Shown: one piece after another, positions 1 to 9,955 of the stretch
How the letters are laid out: each line of letters starts with the position of its first letter
Position numbering within the stretch: position 1 is the first letter of the stretch
DNA from: an uncultured Gammaproteobacteria bacterium
GTDB lineage: Bacteria; Pseudomonadota; Gammaproteobacteria; UBA6429; Thiohalophilaceae
Direction: 5' to 3'
DNA length: 64,000 nt
NCBI GenBank assembly: GCA_913064945.1
Contig: CAJYAN010000001.1
Coordinates: 124,001 to 188,000 of the forward strand
The notes under the pieces: model-generated
What the model saw: only the letters and a program-made list of their open reading frames with translations
Told to the model about the DNA's origin: nothing
Databases searched by the model: none
Translations under genes and position numbers: made by a program

Positions 1-1256
1 TAGGCAGCGTTGTCCTCGATTGAGCGCAAGACCAGGGCAGCAAGGTCGGTATCCAGAAACTGAAAGCCGAGCATACCGGACTCGATTTTATTGATGTCGA
101 GGATATCGTTGATTAAGAGTAACAGGCGGTCACTGTTATGCTGGGCAATAGTCAGTAGCTCCTGCTGTTTGCCTTCTACGTTGCCGACAGCACCTCCCAG
201 TATCAGCCCCAGGGAACCACGGATTGAGGTAAGCGGGGTGCGCAGCTCATGACTTACCGTCGAGACAAATTCATCCTTGATTTTATCGAGCCGCCTGCGT
301 TCGGTGATATCCCGCACAATGGCAACATAACGCGGTGGTTCATTTTGCGGATGAATGTATTGCAGAAAAATTTCAACCGGGATATGCCTCCCTGATTTAT
401 GTCGATGCTGTGTTTCGAAGGTCGTCGAGCTTAGCTCATCATTGATCAAGGGTTCCAGGAGCTGTCGGAATTCTGCTTCGGAGTATTCCGGTTTTATATC
501 ATAGGCATGCATCTGCAGGAGTTCGTCGCGGCGATAACCGATTTGATCGATGGCCCCCTGATTGACATAAAAAAACTGCAGGCTGTCGGGGTAAAACATA
601 AACACACAGTCGAGGGTTTGATCCAGTGTGGACTTAAAGTGCGCCAGTGCCTGTTCGTGCCGGACCGCTTCACGGCGTAATGTGATGTTTTGCAGGTTGT
701 TGAGATAGAAATTGCGTGTGCTTGACAGCAGTATGAGCAGATACAGGGTGACCATGATGCCCATGGCGTCGGCGAGCGGGTTATGTAGATGCAAATACTG
801 ATAAATGAGTGGGCCTAGCGCCGGTACAATAAAGACGACGGTATTGGGCCAGTAGCTTGAAAGCGTCGTGACCGCACCGGCCGTCATACCGGCGATGACA
901 AAGGCGATGAAGACCTGATGCGCAATGCTCTCGGCAGGGAACAGCACCAGCGCGGCACTGCCCCAGGCGCAGCCGGTAGCAAGACTGCCAAAGGTAAACA
1001 GGTTACTCCAGCGTTGAGTGCTATCACTATCAGTAGAAAATCTTGAGGACCGAAAACTGAGATAGAGCACCAGTCTTGCTATAGTGATGAGGACCAGCGC
1101 CATGAACCAGTACCGGGCCGTATTGCCGGTCGTGACGGGCTCAAGCAGATAGTAGAGTAAACCGGCATTCACCAGTGTAATGAGCAGCGCAAATGGCATG
1201 CCAGCAAAGGATTGCTGGACCTGTTCCTGTCGAATGAGAGATGGCGTTTGATACAT
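1..1256 (-). CDS. Membrane PAS sensor histidine kinase (3' end outside window)
   Basis: About 418 residues are visible; the C-terminal end, including the ATPase domain, lies beyond base 1. The start is the ATG at 1256-1254, just downstream of the preceding kinase gene. The first ~200 residues hold several hydrophobic segments that look like a multi-pass membrane sensor. A PAS domain follows (about 220-320, with YVAIVRDITERR at its end), then a HisKA domain with phospho-acceptor His in STVSHELRTPLTSIRGSLG. The HisKA sequence is nearly the same as in the next gene, so the two kinases are close relatives. It is the last visible gene of a minus-strand phosphorelay operon. The ligand is unknown. 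Confidence 0.85.
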   Translation of the reverse strand, partial: MYQTPSLIRQEQVQQSFAGMPFALLITLVNAGLLYYLLEPVTTGNTARYWFMALVLITIARLVLYLSFRSSRFSTDSDSTQRWSNLFTFGSLATGCAWGSAALVLFPAESIAHQVFIAFVIAGMTAGAVTTLSSYWPNTVVFIVPALGPLIYQYLHLHNPLADAMGIMVTLYLLILLSSTRNFYLNNLQNITLRREAVRHEQALAHFKSTLDQTLDCVFMFYPDSLQFFYVNQGAIDQIGYRRDELLQMHAYDIKPEYSEAEFRQLLEPLINDELSSTTFETQHRHKSGRHIPVEIFLQYIHPQNEPPRYVAIVRDITERRRLDKIKDEFVSTVSHELRTPLTSIRGSLGLILGGAVGNVEGKQQELLTIAQHNSDRLLLLINDILDINKIESGMLGFQFLDTDLAALVLRSIEDNAA

Positions 1257-1284
1257 TTTGAATGAGCTTGTCAGAGAAACGGTA

Positions 1285-4200
1285 TCAGTTGCCGAGTAGT
1301 TGCTTGAGTGTCGCTAACAACTCAGCATTAGTCGTTTGTGATTTCAGGAGAATGCTGTTGACATGCTCAATATCATCTCTGGAAACGGGATTAGCGGAAT
1401 AAATGACGACCTGAGGTTTCTTGGGGCAGCGTTTAATATCCGCCAGCAGGTCGAGACCGCTGCCATCAGGGAGTGCCACATCCAGCAGGACAAGATCAAA
1501 GGTGAATTTTTCCAGTACTTGTCTTGCTTCCGTCAGGCTTGAGGCGATAGTCAATTGGGCCTGATGCTGAATGATGTGCGCCACGACCTGTTGCAGGTCC
1601 GCGTCATCCTCGACATAGAGCATTTTGGGTAAGGCAGACGTCTGGGTTGCGCGTACAAGGGCACGCTGCAGGTCAGATTGATCGAAGGGTTTGGTTAACC
1701 AGTCGACGATCTCAACCGCGCCACCGCTTAATTCCTGTCGGGCTTCGTCGGCCCTGACGGAAATGACAATTATTGGCAGCGCAGCGTACTGCGGCTTCTG
1801 ACGTAGTTGCTTGAGAAAGCTGATGCCATCCTGTCCGGGCAGGGCAATATCCAGCGTGACGGCGGCAAAGGTCTGTACCTGTAGTATTTCCCAGGCGTGT
1901 TCAGCGCAGTCGGTGATCTGTGGGTAGTAGCCCATATGGGAGATTTGTAGTGCAAGCAGACTGGCAATATCCTTGTCGTCTTCAATGATCAGGATGTCAC
2001 GGGTATGTGCTGTCGATACCTGGTGCATGAGCGACTCGGAGATCATCAACGCCGGTAAGTGGATGAAAAAAGTCGTGCCCTGGCCCATGACGGTATCGTA
2101 GCTAATGGTACCGTTGTGTTTTTCGACAATGAGCCTGGCAATGGACAGGCCCAGTCCGGTGCCGCCGATATGGCGTGTATCCGAGGCGTCCGACTGTGTA
2201 AATTTATCGAAAAGCTTGTCACGAAACTCTTCCGGGATGCCAGGGCCCTGATCATGAATGGCAATGATAATGTCATGCTGATTAACGGTGATATCAACAT
2301 TGATGGTCGATGCCGCGGGTGAGAACTTGGCGGCATTCGACAGGAGGTTATTCATTACCTGGATCAGGCGGGAGTAGTCGGCAATAATTTCGACATCGCC
2401 TTCGAGGTGCGTATTCAGTACCAGCTCTACTTCCTGCTCATGGGCAAAGGGTCGGTTTGTCTCGATGGCATCGGAGATGAAGGCCAGCAGCGAAATGGTC
2501 TTGAACTCAAAAGGCATATTGCCAGATTCAATTTTTTGGAGGTCAAGAATGTCATTGATCAGCAGTAGCAGACGTTCGGTATTCTTGTGAGCGATGGCCA
2601 GCAGGCTGGCGGCGCGCGCCGGAATTTCACCGGCGGCTCCACCGTTGATGAGCCCTAGTGAGCCTCGAATCGAGGTAAGCGGTGTGCGAAGCTCATGACT
2701 AACCGTCGAGATAAATTCATTTTTCATTTTATCAATGAGCTTGCGTTCCGAGATATCCGTGTGGGTGCCGATCATGCGAACCGGGTTCTGGTATTGATCG
2801 CGTTCTACGACCATCCCTTGATCGAGTATCCACTTGTAGGTCCCATCTTTGCAAAGCACGCGATGTTCATTCTTGTAGAGGGCTGATTGACCGGATAGAT
2901 GGTTATCCATCTCCGTTTTGAGTGCCGCCATATCATCGGGATAAATTCGCTGATGCCACTCGTCGATATGATTCGAGATTTCTTCATCGGCGTAACCGAG
3001 CATGGCCTTCCACTGTCTCGAAAAATATATTTCATTCGTGACGATATTCCAGTCCCAGACGCCTTGTTGCGCGCCCTCCAGGGCAAATTGCCAGCGCTGC
3101 TCACTTTTCTGTAACTCGGCGGTGCGCTTTTCAATTTCACTTTCCAGGCTGGCATTGAGATCCTGAAGGGATTGCTGCGTGGTTGTGATGGTGTCAACCA
3201 GCTTGTGAAAGGCTCGCGCCAGAAAACCGATCTCATCTCGACGTGACTGAATTTTGGTTAGTGGTGAATATTCCTGTGTCTGACCGAAGGCATAAATCGA
3301 CTGCGCAATTTGTTGTAGCGGCTTGCTAAGCTGTCGGGAAATGAAGTAACTGAGTAGGGCAAAAACGGCCATGAGCAACAGCAGGATTCGGCCGGTGCTT
3401 AAGAGTGCCACCGATTCGGCGGAGATGATGTCGGCATAAGGTCGGGTTAACGCGATCACGACAAAACGGTGGCTGTTATGCGCAGGTTCAAGATAGATTT
3501 TTCTACTGACAATGGCATTATCATTGTCGTTCTCAGGGATGATGGTGCGGCTAATGTCATTATTGTTGGATAAAAAGAGACTGGCAAGACGGGGATAGTC
3601 TTCCTGGATGCGGTAGCGGTGGCCCAGATCATAACCAAAGCGTTTCGCCAGCTCAGGGTTCGTCAGGTAGCTGCCCTGTTCATTCATGATAAAAATGGAC
3701 TGATGCCGATTACTGAAGGCTGTTTCAAATCGGTTCAGGAGATGGGTCATATCCAGATTAATAATAACCATACCAAGTAATTTGCCATGGTTATAGATTG
3801 GTGTGGCGGCGCGCAACACTGGTGTGTACGGAACAGAGACCTTACCGTGTTCACGATTCAGGTTGATCTGGGAGAGATAGGTGCTCTTCGTGGGCAGGGC
3901 CAGCGTATCGCTGACGTATTGAGTGTCGGATTTATTCTGTAGTGCGGCTTCCGCTGTGCGCTGTATTATTCCATTAATGCGATTAACGCGAAGGATTTCC
4001 TGACCGTGCCTGTTCAGCAAGCGGATTTGTAAGTAATCGGGTTTGATTTTCATCAGTGTGGAAAAAATGATGGTAAGTCGTTTTTGCCACTGTCTCCGGG
4101 TGGGACGGTTCGGCAGATTCCTGCTACTGGAAGGTGCGTTGAAAATCCCCGGGATGGCTGGTAATTCGGCAAGAAAGTGCACGTCAGCGGTGAGGTTGTT

Positions 4201-4383
4201 TATCTGGTTGGTAAACACCACCTCTTCACGTTCGACCTGATTAGCGAGTTCTTCGAGGGCGTGTGACACCAGCAAATGGGTGCCAATATAATAGGCATAA
4301 TAGCCAATACTCAGGGCCGTCAGGCAGACCATGAGGACCGTGAGGAGAATACTTTTATGGGTCAGATTAAAATTTAACTGCAT
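1285..4383 (-). CDS. Hybrid sensor histidine kinase: Cache-like, HAMP, PAS, HisKA, HATPase, two receivers
   Basis: 1032 aa. I chose the ATG at 4383 (MQLNFNLTHKS) because it precedes a transmembrane helix (about 12-34) and lies 16 bases after the upstream gene; longer in-frame starts run into that gene. Order: TM1, a ~290-residue periplasmic region like double-Cache, TM2 (about 335-357), HAMP, PAS (about 430-550), HisKA with STVSHELRTPLTSIRG, HATPase with NNLLSNAAKFSP and GGTGLGLSIARL, then two receivers with DILIIEDD and KMLYVEDD acid pockets. Two tandem C-terminal receivers and no Hpt suggest it works in a multi-step relay. The Hpt may come from the large kinase upstream in the operon. The signal is unknown; the PhnD-like neighbour may help sense it. 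Confidence 0.9.
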   Translation of the reverse strand: MQLNFNLTHKSILLTVLMVCLTALSIGYYAYYIGTHLLVSHALEELANQVEREEVVFTNQINNLTADVHFLAELPAIPGIFNAPSSSRNLPNRPTRRQWQKRLTIIFSTLMKIKPDYLQIRLLNRHGQEILRVNRINGIIQRTAEAALQNKSDTQYVSDTLALPTKSTYLSQINLNREHGKVSVPYTPVLRAATPIYNHGKLLGMVIINLDMTHLLNRFETAFSNRHQSIFIMNEQGSYLTNPELAKRFGYDLGHRYRIQEDYPRLASLFLSNNNDISRTIIPENDNDNAIVSRKIYLEPAHNSHRFVVIALTRPYADIISAESVALLSTGRILLLLMAVFALLSYFISRQLSKPLQQIAQSIYAFGQTQEYSPLTKIQSRRDEIGFLARAFHKLVDTITTTQQSLQDLNASLESEIEKRTAELQKSEQRWQFALEGAQQGVWDWNIVTNEIYFSRQWKAMLGYADEEISNHIDEWHQRIYPDDMAALKTEMDNHLSGQSALYKNEHRVLCKDGTYKWILDQGMVVERDQYQNPVRMIGTHTDISERKLIDKMKNEFISTVSHELRTPLTSIRGSLGLINGGAAGEIPARAASLLAIAHKNTERLLLLINDILDLQKIESGNMPFEFKTISLLAFISDAIETNRPFAHEQEVELVLNTHLEGDVEIIADYSRLIQVMNNLLSNAAKFSPAASTINVDITVNQHDIIIAIHDQGPGIPEEFRDKLFDKFTQSDASDTRHIGGTGLGLSIARLIVEKHNGTISYDTVMGQGTTFFIHLPALMISESLMHQVSTAHTRDILIIEDDKDIASLLALQISHMGYYPQITDCAEHAWEILQVQTFAAVTLDIALPGQDGISFLKQLRQKPQYAALPIIVISVRADEARQELSGGAVEIVDWLTKPFDQSDLQRALVRATQTSALPKMLYVEDDADLQQVVAHIIQHQAQLTIASSLTEARQVLEKFTFDLVLLDVALPDGSGLDLLADIKRCPKKPQVVIYSANPVSRDDIEHVNSILLKSQTTNAELLATLKQLLGN

Positions 4384-4399
4384 GGGCCGAATGATAGCG

Positions 4400-5401
4400 T
4401 TATTTGAGGGATTTTTGACGGCGTGCTTTAAGAAAAAGCAGAACCAGGACAAGGCCGGCGAGACCGAATGCGAAAGGATATATCGGCACCGGTAAAGTGC
4501 GGGAGGGCTTTCGCTGATAAGGGCCGATGCCCAATGCCTGGTGTAGCTCATCGACCGGGGTATAATCTAGGGCCTCCGTCCAGCCCACGTACTGCCCGGC
4601 CCGCGCTGCAGGGTCAGTCATCTTTATTCGTAATAGTGCCGCCTTTACCTGTGCCGCCAGCGCATGGCTGGTCTCCGGCATTACGGCAAAGGGCCACTCG
4701 GGGTAAAGCGGTGTGCTATGGAAAAAGGGAAAGCCCGGTGTATGTATGTTATGCAGAATACGAAACTCCGTCAGCTGGATGTCTCCGGCGCTGGCCATAC
4801 GCTCCAGCATATCCGTACGTACCACGCCGGCATCGACTTTCCCCTCGCGGACATCCTTGACGACGGCCGTGTGACTACCCGCCGAGAAACTGAGTTTGCC
4901 AAGTTCTGTATAGGGATCAAAGTGCGCGCGTAACATTTCACGCCAGGCCACACGCCAGCCGCCAAAGGAGAGCGGTGAGACGGCTTCCAGGTGTTTGCCG
5001 CGCAGGTCCCGAAGTCGAATGATGTCGTCACGATCGGCGCGAGTAAAAATCACACTACCGAATCGAGCCTGTGCAGTATCCTGGCGTTTGTTGACGAGAG
5101 TCACCAGGGCATGGGCGCCGTTTAAGCGATTCAGCTCCACATAAATCGATGGATTGGTCAGGATAAAGTCAAACTTCCCCTGTTTTGCCTCGGTCAGCTG
5201 TTCCGTCAAATGTGTATATGGGACCATAACAAAAAGGTGTCCGGGAATCGACGCACTCAGGTAGTCAATGGTCGGGCTCCAGGCGTTTATACCCACGTCG
5301 CTATCGTGAAGTATGCGAACGCCAACCTGGTGTACCTGATCTGCCTGGACAGTGCTGACATCAAGACAGAGGAAAATGACGGCGAGGAAATATTTTGGCA
5401 T
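4400..5401 (-). CDS. PhnD-like periplasmic binding protein with C-terminal membrane anchor
   Basis: 333 aa. The start at 5401 (MPKYFLAVIFLC) gives a clean signal peptide and lies 10 bases after the response-regulator gene. The body matches the phosphate/phosphonate ABC-transporter substrate-binding fold (PhnD-like), with GKFDFILTNPSIYVEL and VREGKVDAGVVRTDML. There is no ABC permease or ATPase gene nearby. A transmembrane helix at about 303-322 is followed by a short basic tail (KARRQKSLK), so it is a membrane-anchored sensor rather than a soluble transporter component. The layout is that of the input half of TtrS-type kinases, but as a separate protein. It probably passes ligand binding to one of the adjacent kinases (inference). 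Confidence 0.85.
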   Translation of the reverse strand: MPKYFLAVIFLCLDVSTVQADQVHQVGVRILHDSDVGINAWSPTIDYLSASIPGHLFVMVPYTHLTEQLTEAKQGKFDFILTNPSIYVELNRLNGAHALVTLVNKRQDTAQARFGSVIFTRADRDDIIRLRDLRGKHLEAVSPLSFGGWRVAWREMLRAHFDPYTELGKLSFSAGSHTAVVKDVREGKVDAGVVRTDMLERMASAGDIQLTEFRILHNIHTPGFPFFHSTPLYPEWPFAVMPETSHALAAQVKAALLRIKMTDPAARAGQYVGWTEALDYTPVDELHQALGIGPYQRKPSRTLPVPIYPFAFGLAGLVLVLLFLKARRQKSLK

Positions 5402-5411
5402 GAAGCCACGT

Positions 5412-5798
5412 CTACAGATGATGTGTCTGCCAGATGTCACGCAGGGTCTGTGCGAGGCTCATCGGGTCAAAGGGTTTTGCGACGACGTCGATAGCACCAA
5501 TGGCTTTAAAATGGGCCACTTCGTGAGTTTGTACCTTGGCCGTCATAAAAATTGCCGGAGTCGTCTGGGTCTCCGGTAACTTGCGCAGTGCCTCCAGCGT
5601 GCTGGGGCCGTCCATGGTTGGCATCATCACATCCAGTAATAATAAATCCGGCTTAAAGTCGGCGGCTTTTGCCAGCGCCTCCTGACCAGAGCTACAGACC
5701 TCAAGAATAAAGCCACCGACATCGGCCAGGGCGATGCAGGCCACGGCCTGGATGTCAGGCTCATCTTCGACGTATAAAATCTTGTTAAGTACAGACAT
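5412..5798 (-). CDS. Single-domain response regulator (CheY-like)
   Basis: 128 aa, a receiver domain only. The acid pocket is EDE near residue 11, the phospho-acceptor is Asp56 (LLLLDVMMP), the Thr is in IFMTAK and the Lys is in VAKPFDP. There is no output domain, so it acts as a phosphoryl shuttle or by binding a partner. It sits between the 1293-residue hybrid kinase and the PhnD-like gene with gaps of about 10 bases, so the genes are one operon. In a relay with Hpt and receiver domains on the large kinases, a lone receiver is a natural intermediate carrier. Confidence 0.9.
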   Translation of the reverse strand: MSVLNKILYVEDEPDIQAVACIALADVGGFILEVCSSGQEALAKAADFKPDLLLLDVMMPTMDGPSTLEALRKLPETQTTPAIFMTAKVQTHEVAHFKAIGAIDVVAKPFDPMSLAQTLRDIWQTHHL

Positions 5799-5810
5799 GG
5801 TAATCGTTTC

Positions 5811-8800
5811 CTAGTGGGTTTTGATTTCTTCCGACGGTAAGTCCAGGATGTCGGCAATCGATGTCAGAAATTGTGTGACCTGAATCGGTTTGGTGATGTA
5901 GTCACTGAATCCAGCCTGTCGACCGCGTTCAATATCGCCCGACGTAGCATTGGCGCTGACAGCAATCACCGGGATAGTGCGAATCTCGGCCTCGGACTTT
6001 AACTGCTTTAAAAGATCATAGCCATCCAGCCCCGGCATGTTGATATCCAGAAGTATCAGATCAGGGCGATTTAATCGGGTTAACTCCAGGCCGAGGTGGG
6101 GTTCATGCGCGCTAATGAGGTGGATGTGGGGCCAGCGGGACAGGACCTGCTTTACCAGGCGCAGATTGGTCGGATTGTCCTCGATATAGAGAATGGTGTC
6201 TCGCTGGCTCCGCGAAGTCGGGGCCGAGGGAACACGCCCTGCCTCGATGTCCGGCATGCTTTGGCGTGAAGTTGTGGTCGCGCCTGTGAGTGGCAGGGTA
6301 AACCAGAAGGTACTTCCTACGCCGGGTTCACTCTCGACACCAATGTCTCCATGCATAAGCTGGAGCAGATTTTTGGTAATCACCAGGCCAATGCCGGTGC
6401 CCTCAATGGTGTTATTGTTGGCTTCGATGCGGGTAAAGGGGATGAATAATTGTTGCAGCGCCTCTGCCGAGATGCCAATTCCGGTGTCGGTGATAGCCAC
6501 CCGAGTCATACCTTCCTCCTGATCGGGTTCACAGGAAAGTTTTATCCGGCCCCCCGGACGATTGTATTTAATGGCATTGCTTAATAAGTTGATCAACACC
6601 TGTTTTAAACGAACGCTGTCGGCAGCAACGTGTATCTGATGGCAGGCGGCTTCATCAAAATCGAGACGCACCTGATATTTTTGCAGCATCGGCGCGAGGA
6701 GCGCGAGGCTCTCTGCCAGGGTCTCACTCAGGGAAACATCTTCTATAGTAAGTTTAACGTGACCGGATTCAATTTTGGCCAGGTCCAGTACTTCATTGAT
6801 CAGTTCCAGCAGGTGTTGACCGGCGTGGAGAATCTCCTGTACATGATCCTGCTGTTCAGGATTCAGGTCATCCAGTTCCAGTAATTGTCCAAATCCCAGT
6901 ATGGCATTCATGGGGGTGCGTAACTCATGGCTCATGCTGGAGAGAAACTGCGACTTGGCATGATTGGCCTGCTCGGCCTCGTCCCGCGCGGCGATCAGCG
7001 CCTGCTCGGCCTTAACCTGTTCGGTAATGTCCTGCACGGTACCCACCAGTCGGAGCAGGTGACCCTCCGCGTCGGTCTCGGCATGGGCCAGTTCATGCAC
7101 ATGACGTATGTTACCGTCCGGGCGCACGACTCGATGGATGACATCATGGTGTCCCGTTTGCGAGGATTTTTGCTCGCTTTCATTGACCCTGTCGAGATCA
7201 TCGGGATGTATGGCGGCATGAAAGGCCTCAAGACTGGGGGTAAAGCTGCCCGGCGCATAGCCAAAGATGCGGTAGATTTCATCGGACCAGGTGAGTTCAC
7301 CGCTGCTAAGGTTGGCATCCCAGCTTCCCAGGTGCGCCAGTGCCTGCGCCTCACGCAGCTGTCGCTCACGTTCGATCAGGGCGAACTCGGCGTGCTTGCG
7401 GTCGGTGATATCCTGCACCACGCCCAGCATGTGCTGGGGGGTGCCATCATCGGCGCGGACCACATCGCCCTGTTCCAGCATCCAGTGAGTGCTACCGTCC
7501 TGCCAGATAACCCGGTGTTCGAGGTTAAATTCCCTGCCATCGGAAATACACGCATTGGTCGCACTGACAAGCCTGTCACGATCGTCGGGGTGTACGGCAT
7601 TGAGAAAGACCTCGTAGGTCGTCTCCGGGATCGCCTGCTGATAACCAAACAGCGGGCCGATACGTTCGGACCAGAAGAGTTCACCGCTTTGAATATTCCA
7701 GTCCCAGGTGCCGATGTTGGCGAAGTTTTGTGAACGCTTCAGGCGTGCCTCACTTTCCTGCAGGGCCTGCTGTATTTTTTTGTTTTCGGTGATATCGCGT
7801 ACCGTACCTTCAATACCGATAACCTCACCATGTTCATCGCAGAAAAAATGTGAGTTGGTGGAGACCTCAACGAGCTGCCCATTTTTATGGCGCATGCTGA
7901 TGTCGTAATTGCTCACACGACCACCGTTGTCCTGCAACGCGCGAAGCAATCGATCCCGGTCGGCGGGGTCGGCATAGAATTGTGCCATCGACTGCCCCAT
8001 CACTTCAGAAACCTTATAGCCACAATAATTTTCCGCCGAGGGCGATAGCATGGTGACACGACCCTCAAGGTCGGTCTGATAAAAGATATCCTGGATGTTA
8101 TTGAAGATGGCGCGGAAGTTTTTCTCCGAGGCAGACAAAGCCTCCTGGGTCTCCATCAGATGGGTGATGTCCGTCATAATGGAAATGTATTTGTATGGCC
8201 GATTCTCATGACTGAGGAAGGGCACAATAGTCGACTTTACCCAGAACAGGGAACCGTCCCTGGCACGGTTGCAGACTTTGCCGTGCCAGACTTCACCTTT
8301 GATAATGGTCTTCCACAGTGTCTCAAAAAAGGCCTCGGGGTGTAGCCCTGAATTGAGGAGGCGATGATTCTTCCCGATGAGCTCGCCACGATGGTAGCCG
8401 CAAATTTCGCTAAATTTATGATTGACCTCGGTGATGTTTCCCTGGGTGTCGGTGACACTGACAATGCTATGCTGGTCGAGGGCGATCTGTTGATACTCGA
8501 TCTCCTGCAGGGCAAATTTGAAATTGGTATTCAGGCGGTTGACCCAGCGGGAACGCTTTAGTCTGGCCGTCACTGTGGCAATCAGGTATTCGGGTTCGAT
8601 GGGTTTACTGAGAAAATCATCCCCGCCGAGGTGCAGGGCGTCCGTTTGTTTTTCAATATTGGTTTCGGTTGACAAAAACACAATGGGGATGTGTGCAAAG
8701 CTATCGTCCTGACGAATAACCGAGGCTACTTCCAGCCCCGTAACCTGCGGCATGAAAATATCAAGCAGTACCAGCTCCGGCTGAAATTCCGCAAGCATTT

Positions 8801-9692
8801 TCAGTGCCTGCATAGGCTCACTACAGTACTGTGTGTGGATGCCGGCGATTTGCATCACCTCGCAAAAGTAGTTACCGAGGGTATCATCGTCATCAATGAT
8901 CAGGACGCGAAACGGGTCACTGTCGTGGTGAGTGGTCAGGCCATTGATGCAGCTATGTAGTTTTTTTAAATCCAGGGGTTTACTGCAGTAACGCGTGGCC
9001 CCGGCACGCATTGCCGCAAGACGGGCCTCCATATCATTGCGAATGGAAATAAAAATAATCGGTGGCATTGTGGTGTGGGTTTGCTTAATGGATTGCAGGA
9101 CTTCGGCCCCGCTGTATTCCCCTGCCTCGAAGACCATGTCCATCAAAATAATGCCGGGGATACGATCCCGATAGGCGCGTTGAAAGCTCTCGGTATCGTG
9201 AAAGTGCTGTAGCTCGTAGCCGTCACCCTCCAGTTCGGCAATAAGCTGTCGGGCCTGTAGCTCATCATCTTCAACGATATAGATGAGATTGTTACCGCGC
9301 TCGGCCTTTGGAGTAGGCTCACTGCAGAACAGCGAGTTCTGATTGTGGGGGTCCCAGTGGCTGGCAAGCTGTTGGGTGGTGGTGACGCGCTCGGCGAGGA
9401 TGTCGAGAATTTGTTGGCTGATGGGAGTCTGCTGTTCGAGCAGCGGTTTGAGGAGGCGATTCATTTGCATGGCCTCCGCTGCCACCTGCCGTGCACCAAA
9501 GGTACCGGCGGTGCCTGCCAGGTTGTGGATCAGACAATAAAAGTGGTTGAGGGCCTCGTGATCAGTGGGTGCCGCATAATAAACCTGAAAGGCCTGCTCA
9601 ATTTCATGCAGCTTGCCAGGCAGCTGTTCGTGAAACAGGAACTGGAGCTTTTGTAATTGTTGTCGGGCAGTTTTATTGGGCTTGGCACTCAT
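5811..9692 (-). CDS. Large hybrid histidine kinase: Hpt, two receivers, four PAS, HisKA, HATPase, receiver
   Basis: 1293 aa, with no obvious membrane segment, so probably cytoplasmic. Domains in order: N-terminal Hpt (about 10-115, His56 in HNLAGTAGTFGA); receiver 1 (135-250, Asp185); receiver 2 (262-380, Asp311); four PAS domains at about 395-510, 525-640, 645-768 and 775-895; HisKA (His922 in SSMSHELRTPMNAILG); HATPase (1025-1135, GTGIGLVITKNLL); receiver 3 (1166-1285, Asp1216). A whole phosphorelay is thus held in one chain, with the Hpt unusually at the N-terminus. It is the first gene of the minus-strand signalling operon. The output is not encoded here. Confidence 0.92.
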   Translation of the reverse strand: MSAKPNKTARQQLQKLQFLFHEQLPGKLHEIEQAFQVYYAAPTDHEALNHFYCLIHNLAGTAGTFGARQVAAEAMQMNRLLKPLLEQQTPISQQILDILAERVTTTQQLASHWDPHNQNSLFCSEPTPKAERGNNLIYIVEDDELQARQLIAELEGDGYELQHFHDTESFQRAYRDRIPGIILMDMVFEAGEYSGAEVLQSIKQTHTTMPPIIFISIRNDMEARLAAMRAGATRYCSKPLDLKKLHSCINGLTTHHDSDPFRVLIIDDDDTLGNYFCEVMQIAGIHTQYCSEPMQALKMLAEFQPELVLLDIFMPQVTGLEVASVIRQDDSFAHIPIVFLSTETNIEKQTDALHLGGDDFLSKPIEPEYLIATVTARLKRSRWVNRLNTNFKFALQEIEYQQIALDQHSIVSVTDTQGNITEVNHKFSEICGYHRGELIGKNHRLLNSGLHPEAFFETLWKTIIKGEVWHGKVCNRARDGSLFWVKSTIVPFLSHENRPYKYISIMTDITHLMETQEALSASEKNFRAIFNNIQDIFYQTDLEGRVTMLSPSAENYCGYKVSEVMGQSMAQFYADPADRDRLLRALQDNGGRVSNYDISMRHKNGQLVEVSTNSHFFCDEHGEVIGIEGTVRDITENKKIQQALQESEARLKRSQNFANIGTWDWNIQSGELFWSERIGPLFGYQQAIPETTYEVFLNAVHPDDRDRLVSATNACISDGREFNLEHRVIWQDGSTHWMLEQGDVVRADDGTPQHMLGVVQDITDRKHAEFALIERERQLREAQALAHLGSWDANLSSGELTWSDEIYRIFGYAPGSFTPSLEAFHAAIHPDDLDRVNESEQKSSQTGHHDVIHRVVRPDGNIRHVHELAHAETDAEGHLLRLVGTVQDITEQVKAEQALIAARDEAEQANHAKSQFLSSMSHELRTPMNAILGFGQLLELDDLNPEQQDHVQEILHAGQHLLELINEVLDLAKIESGHVKLTIEDVSLSETLAESLALLAPMLQKYQVRLDFDEAACHQIHVAADSVRLKQVLINLLSNAIKYNRPGGRIKLSCEPDQEEGMTRVAITDTGIGISAEALQQLFIPFTRIEANNNTIEGTGIGLVITKNLLQLMHGDIGVESEPGVGSTFWFTLPLTGATTTSRQSMPDIEAGRVPSAPTSRSQRDTILYIEDNPTNLRLVKQVLSRWPHIHLISAHEPHLGLELTRLNRPDLILLDINMPGLDGYDLLKQLKSEAEIRTIPVIAVSANATSGDIERGRQAGFSDYITKPIQVTQFLTSIADILDLPSEEIKTH

Positions 9693-9901
9693 AGGGGGAC
9701 TTTTTATGCGCTTATATCAGCACCTGGGATGTCTGTGTATTAACGTCCGCTGGCTGACCAAGCTTTAGAAATGTCATTATGATGCAGGGGCCATCGAACC
9801 CGATTTTAGAGAAAATCATCTTTAAAGATAGGTGAATAAATCGCCCGGGAATAGGCGGATTCGGAAGGTTTCACAAAATTTTACAATTGGCACACAGCGT
9901 C

Positions 9902-9924
9902 AGCCCCCCGGAGAAGGGGGCCGT
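9902..9924 (-). terminator. Possible weak terminator after degQ
   Basis: A GC-rich inverted repeat (GCCCCC ... GGGGGC) lies about 30 bases beyond the stop of degQ. On the minus strand it forms a strong short hairpin, but no run of T follows, so intrinsic termination is uncertain. Nothing else is recognisable in the 263-base gap. Confidence 0.35.
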
Positions 9925-9955
9925 CGTTGGTGTAGTAGATGGTCGTGGTGTTCGC

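Noticed and set aside
6927-7733. Long open frame (268 codons) on the plus strand inside the large kinase gene
   Set aside because: It lies opposite PAS domains of a well-supported kinase, has no domain of its own and no ribosome site; a mirror of codon bias.
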